Source of the DNA: DP-19 sp041488235
GTDB lineage: Bacteria > Desulfobacterota > Binatia > UTPRO1
Direction: 5' to 3'
DNA length: 21,361 nucleotides
NCBI GenBank assembly: GCA_041488235.1
Contig: JBGPOW010000059.1
Coordinates: 1-21,361, forward strand
The notes beneath the pieces are model-generated. The model did not search any database. It worked only from the letters and a program-made list of their open reading frames with translations, and had not been told where the DNA came from. Position numbers and translations under genes: made by a program. Each line of letters opens with the position of its first letter. Within the stretch, counting starts at the first letter, position 1. Shown piece by piece: positions 15,414 to 21,361 of the stretch.

Positions 15414-17054
15414 ATGATGGCGAAGCGTCCACGGAGCCAGCCGCCGTTGCGGCGCGATTCGGCCCGCGGACGCTCGCACCTGCCCCTCGTGGTCGGTGTC
15501 GCGGTGGCGCTGATCGCCGGGGGGCTCTACCTGCCGACGCTCGGCGCCGACTTCGTCTTCGACGACGTCGCGCAGCTCGTGATCGACGACTACGTACACC
15601 GCCGCGCGCATTTCGCTGACGTCCTCACCCTGCACGTGCTCGCCGACGACGTGCTCGACCGCAACCGGCCGCTCATGCTGCTCTCCCTGATGGTCGACTC
15701 CGCGGTGTGGGGCAGATGGTCGGCCGGCTACCATCTGACGAACGTCCTCCTGCACGCGGGCTGTGCGGCGCTCGTGTTCGCGCTTTTTCTGGAGCTCCGC
15801 CGCGGCGCGGCCGGCGTCCCGGATCCGGCCGACGTGCCGTCGCGCCGGCTCGCGGGGGCAGTGCTCGCTGCGCTCCTCTTCGCAGTCCATCCCGTGGCGA
15901 GCGAGGCGGTCGCGGTGATCACCTACCGCGAGGATCTGCTGGCGACCTTTTTCCTCCTGCTGGGCCTGTTCCTCGCGTTGCGCCACGGAACGGCCGCGAG
16001 GGTGAAGCGTCTCGCCCTCGGCGCGGCCTCGGCGCTCTCGTTCATGCTCGCCGTCGCCGCGAAGGAGACGGGCGCCGCGGGCCCGCCTCTCCTGCTGCTC
16101 GCCTGGTGGCGCTGTGGGCGGCCGGTCGATCGGAGGACCTGGGGCACCCTGCTCGTGGTCGTCTGGACTGCGGTGATCGCCTTTCTGGTCGCGACGTTCT
16201 TCCTGGCGCCGACGCAGTCGGTCATTCTGCCGACGCCGGAGCCGATCGTAGCGTCGCTCTGGGAGTGGCCTCGCATCGCGGCGCAGATCGTCGTTTTCTA
16301 CGTCGGGAAGATCGTCTGGCCGGTCGACCTCTCAGCCGACTACGAGGGCCAGGCGCTCGGCGGCGCGGGCGCGCTGCGGACCGTCGCTGCCTTCGCGCTG
16401 CTGCTCGGGCCGCCGACACTCCTCGCGGTGAGAGACGTTGCCGCGTGGATCGGCATCGCACTCTTCTGGCTCCCCGTGCTCCCGGTTGCGAACCTGGTGC
16501 CGATCTACAATCCGGTCGCCGACCGCTACCTCTACATGCCGATGGCCGGTCTCGCCCTGGTGGTCGGCTCCTTCGCCGCCCTCCCCGTCTGGTGGCGTTC
16601 GCGCGCGCGCCGGATCGCCGCGGCCGGGCTCGCGGTGCTCGTTCTCGGGGTGCTCGCGCGCCTCACTCTCGGGCGCGAGCGCGCGTGGCACGATAGCCGC
16701 TCGCTCTGGTCCGACACCCTGGCGAAAAATCCCTCCTCCATCTTCGCGGCGAACGGCCTCGCGCTCGCGCTCCACGACGCCCACCAGCCCGCGGCGGCAA
16801 TCGCGGTCTGGCGGCGCGCGATCACCATGGCGCAGCAGCTCGAGGTCGTGTTCGCGCCCTCGTGGGCGGGGCTCGCCTTGAGCCTGGAGAGCGCCGGGCG
16901 ATCGGCCGAGGCCGACCAGGCCTATCGCGTGGCGATCGAGCTCGACAAGCGCTATCGCGATCCGCGTTCGCTGGTGCGCGCGCTCACCTGGCGCGCCGAC
17001 CTCGCCGCCGAGCTCGCCATCATTGCCGGGCGGTGTTGCGCGGACAGACACTAG
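15414..17054 (+). CDS. TMTC-like polytopic membrane protein, short form with little TPR (copy 3)
   Basis: The protein is a third member of the family found at 2132-6540. From ATG 15414 it has 546 residues; in-frame ATGs also exist at 15390 and 15417. ATG 15414 is favoured because the 15390 codon abuts a perfect hairpin; no start has a strong Shine-Dalgarno sequence. A basic N-terminus precedes the first helix. The acidic pair D50-D51 is in YLPTLGADFVFDD. Matching marks are GYHLTNVLLHAG, HPVASEAVAVITYREDLLA and ADRYLYMPMAGL. About ten hydrophobic segments run to residue 415. Only one to two TPR-like units (NGLALALHDAHQPAAAIAVW and the following one) are left, whereas the other copies have five or more. 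Inner-membrane location and a sugar-transfer role are inferred from family resemblance. Confidence 0.7.
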   Translation: MMAKRPRSQPPLRRDSARGRSHLPLVVGVAVALIAGGLYLPTLGADFVFDDVAQLVIDDYVHRRAHFADVLTLHVLADDVLDRNRPLMLLSLMVDSAVWGRWSAGYHLTNVLLHAGCAALVFALFLELRRGAAGVPDPADVPSRRLAGAVLAALLFAVHPVASEAVAVITYREDLLATFFLLLGLFLALRHGTAARVKRLALGAASALSFMLAVAAKETGAAGPPLLLLAWWRCGRPVDRRTWGTLLVVVWTAVIAFLVATFFLAPTQSVILPTPEPIVASLWEWPRIAAQIVVFYVGKIVWPVDLSADYEGQALGGAGALRTVAAFALLLGPPTLLAVRDVAAWIGIALFWLPVLPVANLVPIYNPVADRYLYMPMAGLALVVGSFAALPVWWRSRARRIAAAGLAVLVLGVLARLTLGRERAWHDSRSLWSDTLAKNPSSIFAANGLALALHDAHQPAAAIAVWRRAITMAQQLEVVFAPSWAGLALSLESAGRSAEADQAYRVAIELDKRYRDPRSLVRALTWRADLAAELAIIAGRCCADRH

Positions 17055-17457
17055 ATCGATGAGGAGTTCGCCTGCCGCATCCGCGCAGAGAGCGTGAACG
17101 GGGAAGGTTCAATGCGAGGCTCGCGCAGCCGGGTCGTCTCTACGTGCCGCCGCCTCCGCGCGCGGCGGAGCCGTGTTTGTGATCGTCCCCAGCGGACGTT
17201 GCCGCGGGCGTGCTCGCTGGGCAGCGCCGTGCATCAACGGTGAGCAGGGGCGGTGCGATCGCCGCCCCTCAGAGGCGCCGCGGGGTCGGCAGTGGGAGTA
17301 TCGAGGGTCGACCCGGCTCGTCACATGAGTGTTGATCCGGCGCGGCGCACATATGGACGCCGCATATGTGGCCTGACCGCACTCACCCCGGTACATGTGC
17401 TTCGTGGGTCGGGACGGCCTGGGGCGCTCCCATGACGTGCCTACGGAGATTCCACCG
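17055..17457. other. 403-base non-coding stretch with several hairpins
   Basis: No convincing gene is present. The stretch holds a 7-bp inverted repeat (17188-17194 with 17215-17221), an 8-bp hairpin AGGGGCGG/CCGCCCCT (17246-17253 with 17262-17269), and the palindrome listed separately at 17348-17370. None is followed by a T tract. The second hairpin may help end the upstream transcript; in GC-rich DNA short stems also arise by chance. No tRNA-like cloverleaf was found. Confidence 0.4.
17348..17370. promoter_or_regulatory. 8-bp perfect inverted repeat, possible operator
   Basis: CACATATG (17348-17355) and CATATGTG (17363-17370) are exact reverse complements around a 7-base spacer. The AT-rich arms stand out in GC-rich DNA. 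The site lies 88 bases upstream of the DUF2695-type gene, where a dimeric regulator could bind. No regulator gene is adjacent other than the ribbon-helix-helix protein at 17761. Confidence 0.45.
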
Positions 17458-17706
17458 ATGAGCCGAGCCGCGCGCGAATTGTCCTTGAGCCCCGAACAGT
17501 CAGCGAGCCTCCGGGCCTTTCTCGAAGGACGGTTGGAGTCCAACGATTGCGACCACAGCCTCCGCAACACGAAGGAGTGGATCCTCGCGTTGGGTGTCGC
17601 GCGCCGGGCGAAGCAAATACTCCGCTGGCTCGAGAGCAGGGGTGGCTTCTGCGACTGTGAGGTTCTTCACAATGCGATGGCGAGGAATGCGGATGACGCG
17701 ATCTAA
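17458..17706 (+). CDS. Small DUF2695-type protein
   Basis: This 82-residue protein resembles the DUF2695 family, whose function is unknown. The marks are C31 in CDHSLRNTKEW, then the terminal GGFCDCEVLHN with C65 and C67. The C-x-H and C-x-C spacing suggests a possible metal site, which is inference. The tryptophans in KEWIL and RWLE are also family-like. ATG 17458 is preferred over the longer frame beginning at 17395 because GGAG (17445-17448) lies 9 bases upstream and homology begins after it. The protein is soluble, with no signal peptide. It ends 54 bases before the antitoxin-like gene, which has its own promoter-like sequence, so it is probably a separate unit. Confidence 0.65.
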   Translation: MSRAARELSLSPEQSASLRAFLEGRLESNDCDHSLRNTKEWILALGVARRAKQILRWLESRGGFCDCEVLHNAMARNADDAI

Positions 17707-17725
17707 TGATGGCCCGTTCGACGCG

Positions 17726-17754
17726 TTGTCAGCGATCGTGCTTCTAGGTATTAG
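17726..17754 (+). promoter_or_regulatory. Promoter of the toxin-antitoxin pair, suggesting a leaderless mRNA
   Basis: TTGTCA (17726-17731) and TATTAG (17749-17754) are spaced 17 bases apart, in a locally AT-richer segment. Transcription would start at about 17761, which is the A of the antitoxin ATG. This fits the lack of a properly spaced Shine-Dalgarno sequence; GAAAGG ends only one base before the ATG. Confidence 0.5.
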
Positions 17755-17760
17755 AAAGGT

Positions 17761-18009
17761 ATGAAAAGCAATGCCAAGTCGAGCATCACGCTTCCGGCGG
17801 AGGAACGCAAGTTGGTGATGGCCTTGCGGGGACGCTTGGGGCTCAAGAGCAACGTCGAAGTCGTGCGCCGCGGGCTGCGCCTCCTCAAGGAAACGACGGA
17901 TCGGCAGGCGCTGAAAGAGGCATATCGCAAGGCATCGGCGGCAAGCCGCCGATCGACACTCGAGGAGATCGCGGTGCTCGACCACCTGACGGGCGAAGGG
18001 CTCGATTGA
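17761..18009 (+). CDS. Ribbon-helix-helix antitoxin-like protein
   Basis: This 82-residue protein begins with a short beta strand SSITLPAEE followed by two helices (ERKLVMALRGRLGLKSN and VEVVRRGLRLLKETT), the ribbon-helix-helix DNA-binding layout of many antitoxins. A charged C-terminal helix region (KEAYRKASAASRRSTLEEI) would wrap the partner toxin. It sits directly upstream of a MazF-like toxin; its TGA (18007-18009) overlaps the toxin TTG start. By analogy it should neutralise the toxin and repress its own promoter. ATG 17761 coincides with the predicted transcription start, so the mRNA may be leaderless. Confidence 0.8.
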   Translation: MKSNAKSSITLPAEERKLVMALRGRLGLKSNVEVVRRGLRLLKETTDRQALKEAYRKASAASRRSTLEEIAVLDHLTGEGLD

Positions 18010-18353
18010 TTGCGAGCGTCGAGCACGGCGGTCTGTACGCTGCCGACTTGAGTCCCCGGCGCGGCACGGAGCCGGGCAAGACGCGGCCGGTACTCGTCAT
18101 CCAGACGGACCTGCTGAATGCGGCGCGCCATCCGTCGACGTGGGTCCTGCCGTGCACCACGAAGCTCACCGGTGAAAGCCTGCTGCGCGTCTATCTTCCG
18201 CGCGGCATCGCCGGCAATGCCGCCGATTGCGAGGTCATGATCGATCAAAGCCGCGCAATCGACAACCGGCGCATCAAGCGACGTCTCGGCAGACCGCCCG
18301 GCCGGCTGCTCTCGGAAGTAAAGGAGAAGCTGCGTCTGCTGGGCGATCTCTAA
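18006..18353 (+). CDS. mazF: MazF/PemK-family endoribonuclease toxin
   Basis: MazF-type toxins are sequence-specific mRNA endonucleases. The 115 residues match the compact SH3-like barrel family: GGLYAADLSPRRGTEPGKTR with the conserved G-x-E-P-G-K-x-R-P segment, the strand PVLVIQTDLLN, then VLPCTTKLTG, and a C-terminal VMIDQSRAIDNRRIK. The catalytic arginine is most likely the one in GKTRP and the conserved threonine is in PCTT. The only sensible start is TTG 18006, in a TTGA overlap with the antitoxin stop, so expression should depend on coupled translation and be lower than the antitoxin. It ends 44 bases before the convergent asnS. Confidence 0.87.
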   Translation: MIASVEHGGLYAADLSPRRGTEPGKTRPVLVIQTDLLNAARHPSTWVLPCTTKLTGESLLRVYLPRGIAGNAADCEVMIDQSRAIDNRRIKRRLGRPPGRLLSEVKEKLRLLGDL

Positions 18354-18397
18354 AGGAGATGCGCCAGGTCGGCGCGCGTCTGGTCGGCGCGGAGGCG

Positions 18398-19687
18398 CTA
18401 GGGCGTCAGGCGCTCGAGCATGCGCGGGAAGGGAATCGTCTCGCGCACGTGATGCAGCCCGCAGAGCCACGCCACCATGCGCTCGATGCCCATCCCGAAA
18501 CCGGCGTGCGGCACGCTGCCGTAGCGGCGGAGATCGAGGTACCAGCCGAAGGCCTCCGCGGGGAGGCCGTGCTCCGCGATGCGATGCTCGAGCGCTGCGA
18601 GATCATCCTCGCGCTGCCCGCCGCCGATGATCTCGCCGTAGCCTTCGGGGGCGAGCACGTCGACGCAGAGGGCGAGACGCGGGTCGGCGGGATCGGGCTT
18701 CATGTAGAACGCCTTCGACGCTGCCGGATAGCGGTGCACCATGACGGGACGATCGAAGCGCGTTGACAGTACGGTCTCCTCGTCGCCGCCGAAGTCGTCG
18801 CCGAACGCGAGCGGCTTGCCGTCCGCCGCGAGGAGATCGAGCGCTTCCTCGTAGCGGACCCGCGGAAACGGCTTCTGCACGCGCTCGAGCGGCGCCAGGT
18901 CGCGCTCGAGCGTCGTGAGCTCGCCGCGCCGCTCCTCGACGACGCGGCCGACGACCTCGACGAGGAAGTCTTCTGCGAGCGCCATGTCGTCGTCGAGGTC
19001 GGCGAACGCGACCTCCGGCTCGATCATCCAGAACTCCGTCAGGTGGCGGCGCGTCTTCGACTTCTCGGCGCGGAACGTCGGCCCGAAGCAGTACACTTTG
19101 CCGAAGGCCATCGCGCCCGCCTCCATGTAGAGCTGGCCGCTCTGCGTGAGGTACGCGGGGGTGCCGAAGTAATCGACGCCGAAGAGCGTCGTCGTGCCCT
19201 CGCACGCGGCCGGGGTGAAGATCGGCGCGTCGAGGAGCGTGAAGCCGCGGCGGTCGAAGTAGTCGCGGCACGCGCGCACGACACTCGCCCGGACGCGCAT
19301 GATCGCGTGCTGGCGCGACGAGCGCAGCCACAGGTGGCGATGGTCGAGGAGGAACGCCGGGCCGTGCTCCTTCGGCGTGATCGGGTACTCGGCAGCTTCC
19401 TGCAGCACCCGCAGATCACGCACGGCGAGCTCGTAGCCGAGCGGCGAGCGCGCGTCCGCGCGCACCGTGCCGGTCACTTCGAGCGACGACTCCTGTGGCA
19501 GGCGCCCGGCGTACTCGAAGAGCTCGGCCGGCACGTCCTTCACGAACATCACGCACTGGATCGTGGCGGTGCCGTCGCGCACGAGGAGAAAGTGCAGCTT
19601 GCCGCTCGAGCGCCGATGGTAGAGCCATCCGCGCAAGGTCACCTCCTCGCCGGCGTGACGAGCGACGTCCTCGACGTAGACGTGCAT
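18398..19687 (-). CDS. asnS: Asparagine--tRNA ligase
   Basis: The enzyme charges tRNA(Asn) with asparagine. The 429 residues have an N-terminal OB-fold anticodon-binding domain (about 10-110: VTLRGWLYHRRSSGKLHFL) and a class II catalytic core. Motif 2 is in FRAEKSKTRRHLTEFWMIEPE, whose AEKSKTRRHLTEF form marks AsnRS rather than AspRS. Motif 3 is in HAGFGMGIERMVAWL. The length is typical. The longest frame begins at 19756, but ATG 19687 is preferred: GGAGG lies 5 bases upstream and homology starts at MHVYVEDV. The gene is divergent from the lipoprotein gene and convergent with the toxin-antitoxin pair. Confidence 0.95.
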   Translation of the reverse strand: MHVYVEDVARHAGEEVTLRGWLYHRRSSGKLHFLLVRDGTATIQCVMFVKDVPAELFEYAGRLPQESSLEVTGTVRADARSPLGYELAVRDLRVLQEAAEYPITPKEHGPAFLLDHRHLWLRSSRQHAIMRVRASVVRACRDYFDRRGFTLLDAPIFTPAACEGTTTLFGVDYFGTPAYLTQSGQLYMEAGAMAFGKVYCFGPTFRAEKSKTRRHLTEFWMIEPEVAFADLDDDMALAEDFLVEVVGRVVEERRGELTTLERDLAPLERVQKPFPRVRYEEALDLLAADGKPLAFGDDFGGDEETVLSTRFDRPVMVHRYPAASKAFYMKPDPADPRLALCVDVLAPEGYGEIIGGGQREDDLAALEHRIAEHGLPAEAFGWYLDLRRYGSVPHAGFGMGIERMVAWLCGLHHVRETIPFPRMLERLTP

Positions 19688-19705
19688 GAATCCTCCACAA
19701 TCCGA

Positions 19706-19734
19706 TTGTACGCGTCGAAGGATGGGACTATAGC
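19706..19734 (+). promoter_or_regulatory. Possible promoter of the small lipoprotein gene
   Basis: TTGTAC (19706-19711) and TATAGC (19729-19734) are 17 bases apart. The same 40 bases hold, on the minus strand, a TACAAT -10-like hexamer (19711-19706) that could serve asnS, so the divergent promoters may overlap. The minus-strand -35 is poor. Confidence 0.4.
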
Positions 19735-19743
19735 TTTCGCTCG

Positions 19744-20148
19744 GTGGGGAATCCATTTCGTGGGCGGACGATGGCGGTGATCCTCGCAGTCGCGATCGCC
19801 GTCACCGCTTTCACGGCTTGCGCGCCGGTGCCGTCTCAAGGTCTCAAGGATCCGTTCTTCGCCGAAGACGCACCGTCTCTAGTCGGCGACAACCTCGACG
19901 AGGCCGAGGCGAAGTGGCGGCGCGAGATCGAGCACGAGCGGGCGAGCGATCCCGACGCCCTCCTCACCGACGACCCGCCCGGCAAGCCGGACCAGTACGG
20001 CAACGTCGCATCCCAGGACGAGGAGCGTCCGAAGACGTTCTGGGGCAAGGTGAAGTCGGGCGCGGACACGGTTGGGAAGGCGAGCTTTGCGGCGGCGACC
20101 GTTCTCGTGACGATCGGGATGATAGTCGCGCCCTACTTGCTCCTCTGA
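19744..20148 (+). CDS. Small putative lipoprotein with C-terminal membrane helix
   Basis: I do not recognise this 134-residue protein. It has an N-terminal hydrophobic stretch (VILAVAIAVTAFTAC) ending in a lipobox-like FTAC, so it is probably cleaved and lipidated at that cysteine. Then comes a charged, acidic middle (EAEAKWRREIEHERASDPD and later DDPPGKPDQYGN) and a C-terminal hydrophobic helix (AATVLVTIGMIVAPYLLL). Two starts are possible. GTG 19744 gives an N-region with two arginines, which a signal peptide needs. ATG 19771 gives no positive charge, but fits better with a transcription start near 19741. GTG is used here. The middle would sit in the periplasm if the tail is membrane-anchored. 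The 3' end overlaps the convergent pabC gene by 16 bases. Confidence 0.6.
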   Translation: MGNPFRGRTMAVILAVAIAVTAFTACAPVPSQGLKDPFFAEDAPSLVGDNLDEAEAKWRREIEHERASDPDALLTDDPPGKPDQYGNVASQDEERPKTFWGKVKSGADTVGKASFAAATVLVTIGMIVAPYLLL

Positions 20149-21053
20149 GACGCGCCGGCGCGGCGCACCGGCGGACCCGCACCGCGGGCGAGCGTCGCCG
20201 CGACGAGCTGTCCGTATGCCTCCTGTAACCGGCGCGTGACCGGTCCGGGTGCACCGCCGCCGACGCGCCGGCGCTCGATGCGCACGACCGGCAGCACCTC
20301 GATCGTCGACGCGGTGAGAAACACCTCGTCGGCGGCGAGCAGATCGCGGCGCGGGATCGGCGCCTCGCGCAGCGGGATGCGCGCGTGACGGACGACGCTC
20401 TCGAGGAATCGGCGGGTGACGCCGGGCAGGATGCCGTGCAGCGGCGGTGTGATGACGGTCCCGCGGCGGACGACGAAGACGTTGCTCGTCGTACCCTCGA
20501 GGACGGTGTCGGCGGCGCTGAGATACAGCGCCTCGAACGCGTGCGCGCGCGCGGCGAGGATCTTGCCGAGCACCGCCGGCAGGTAGTGCAGCGTCTTGTG
20601 CGTCGGCAGCGTCGCAGTGACGAGCCGATACGGAAAGAAGCAGGCGCCGACGCCGTGCCGTTGCGCCGTCGGCAAGCGTGGATCGAGCGGGGTGGCGACG
20701 AGGAGCGTCGTCGGACGCAGCGCGCGTGGCGGCAGCAGTCCGAGCGGACCGGCGCCGCGCGAGATCGTGAGCCGCACGGCGGCGTCGGAATCCACGAGCG
20801 CGTTCGCGCGCAGAAGCCGCGTGATGCGCGGGCGCCAGTACGCCGCGTCGCGCTCGAACGGAATGCGGAACGCGCGCGCGGAGCGTGCCAAGCGCGCGAG
20901 GTGCTGCTCGAGCCCGAACGGCCGGCCGCGGTACGTGCGCACCGTCTCGAAGAGGCCGTCGCCGTAGAGAAAGCCGCGATCGAGCACCGAGATCGCGGCG
21001 CGTGCGGCCGCTTGCAGGCGGTCGTTCAGGAGGACGACGGGCGGACGGTGCAC
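20133..21053 (-). CDS. pabC: Aminodeoxychorismate lyase (class IV aminotransferase, PabC-like)
   Basis: The protein is a class IV PLP enzyme. Visible marks are ISVLDRGFLYGDGLFETVR near the start, Schiff-base lysine K153 in THKTLHYLPAVLGK, LEGTTSNVFVV (E186), and the end segment EVFLTASTIEVLPV. Class IV includes aminodeoxychorismate lyase, branched-chain aminotransferase and D-amino-acid aminotransferase, which are hard to tell apart by sequence. Its position directly downstream of a pabB end on the same strand favours the lyase, which makes p-aminobenzoate and pyruvate from aminodeoxychorismate for folate. The HKTLHYLP form is closer to the aminotransferases. GTG 21053 (306 residues) is preferred, as conserved sequence starts soon after; the longest frame uses GTG 21110 and would overlap pabB by 22 bases. 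Confidence 0.75.
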   Translation of the reverse strand: MHRPPVVLLNDRLQAAARAAISVLDRGFLYGDGLFETVRTYRGRPFGLEQHLARLARSARAFRIPFERDAAYWRPRITRLLRANALVDSDAAVRLTISRGAGPLGLLPPRALRPTTLLVATPLDPRLPTAQRHGVGACFFPYRLVTATLPTHKTLHYLPAVLGKILAARAHAFEALYLSAADTVLEGTTSNVFVVRRGTVITPPLHGILPGVTRRFLESVVRHARIPLREAPIPRRDLLAADEVFLTASTIEVLPVVRIERRRVGGGAPGPVTRRLQEAYGQLVAATLARGAGPPVRRAGASQRSK

Positions 21054-21088
21054 GTGCCGCCGGCGACGCGCGACCGGCACCGTCGCGC

Positions 21089-21361
21089 TCAACCCGCGCG
21101 GCGCGCCCACGCGGCCCCGCGCCGCGACGTCGCGCTAGTAGGAACCCGTGATCCACTCTCGACGTCGTGCGTCCACGTCTCCGCTGCGCCGCCTGCGGCT
21201 GCCGACCGCGTCCGGTCGTTGCCGGCCTCCAGCGCACGCAGCAGTGCCTCGGCCTTCAGTTGGCACTCGGCGTACTCGCGCGCCGGGTCGGAATCGGCGA
21301 CGATGCCGCTCCCGACCGAGTACGTGAGCCGCTCACGCGCCGCGACCGCAGTGCGGATGGC
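21089..21361 (-). CDS. pabB: Aminodeoxychorismate synthase component I, C-terminal end (truncated by window)
   Basis: The frame is open from the window edge to TGA (complement of 21089-21091), giving the last 90 residues. The start reads AIRTAVAARERL, then VGSGIVADSDPAREYAEC and LKAEALLRALEAG, which match the C-terminal chorismate-binding core shared by PabB, TrpE and isochorismate synthase. VGSGIVADSDP followed by EYAEC and a K-A helix is most PabB-like. The last 35 or so residues (from about GNDRTR on) are not conserved. The adjacent class IV aminotransferase supports a pabB-pabC pair. TrpE cannot be strictly excluded with so short a piece. Confidence 0.72.
   Translation of the reverse strand, partial: AIRTAVAARERLTYSVGSGIVADSDPAREYAECQLKAEALLRALEAGNDRTRSAAAGGAAETWTHDVESGSRVPTSATSRRGAAWARRAG

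Noticed and set aside
15353..15619. Small gene with GGAGGAGG upstream and ATG 15353
   Set aside because: The Shine-Dalgarno run looks good, but the frame runs through the third TMTC-like gene out of phase and has no family features.
17253..17435. 60-residue open frame in the non-coding stretch before the DUF2695-type gene
   Set aside because: No Shine-Dalgarno sequence, no family resemblance, and it crosses the palindrome at 17348-17370.

Overview
The window is GC-rich, densely coding bacterial chromosome with a near-complete gene complement and no tRNA, rRNA, CRISPR array or recognisable insertion sequence. The MEP isoprenoid enzyme Dxr, a complete squalene-to-hopene module (HpnC, HpnD, HpnE, squalene-hopene cyclase) and TMTC-like membrane proteins with TPR tails suggest a Gram-negative, hopanoid-making lineage, perhaps a deltaproteobacterial or Binatota-like metagenome genome. 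That placement is inference; there is no marker gene here that settles it.

Layout. (1) 1-1572, plus strand: the 3' end of an FkbH-like HAD/acyltransferase gene, then a ferritin-fold di-iron protein with a full E/ExxH/E/ExxH ligand set. (2) 1529-6540, plus: pyrE broken by an internal deletion plus frameshift, followed closely by two tandem genes for large TMTC-like polytopic membrane proteins with C-terminal TPRs. (3) 6541-6951: a non-coding block with a 149-bp inverted-repeat element, a strong sigma70-type promoter, and a terminator-like hairpin just after the predicted transcription start. (4) 6952-13472, plus: a tight operon shc-dxr-hpnC-hpnD-hpnE, most junctions being 4-nt ATGA overlaps; Dxr feeds the isoprenoid pathway that HpnCDE turn into squalene, which Shc cyclises. 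(5) 13582-14085: a YjbQ/UPF0047 protein, convergent with bioF (14082-15248, minus) so that both stop codons share one CTAG. (6) 15414-17054, plus: a third TMTC-like paralogue with most of the TPR tail gone. (7) 17055-18353, plus: a structured non-coding stretch, a DUF2695-type small protein, and a ribbon-helix-helix/MazF-type toxin-antitoxin pair. (8) 18398-19687, minus: asnS. (9) 19744-20148, plus: a small putative lipoprotein. (10) 20133-21361, minus: pabC and the 3' end of pabB (p-aminobenzoate/folate synthesis).

The best candidates for something undescribed are the control region ahead of the hopanoid operon (inverted-repeat element, promoter, immediate terminator-like hairpin) and the family of three TMTC-like putative glycosyltransferases around the isoprenoid genes. 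No completely novel multi-gene system is evident; most genes belong to recognisable families.
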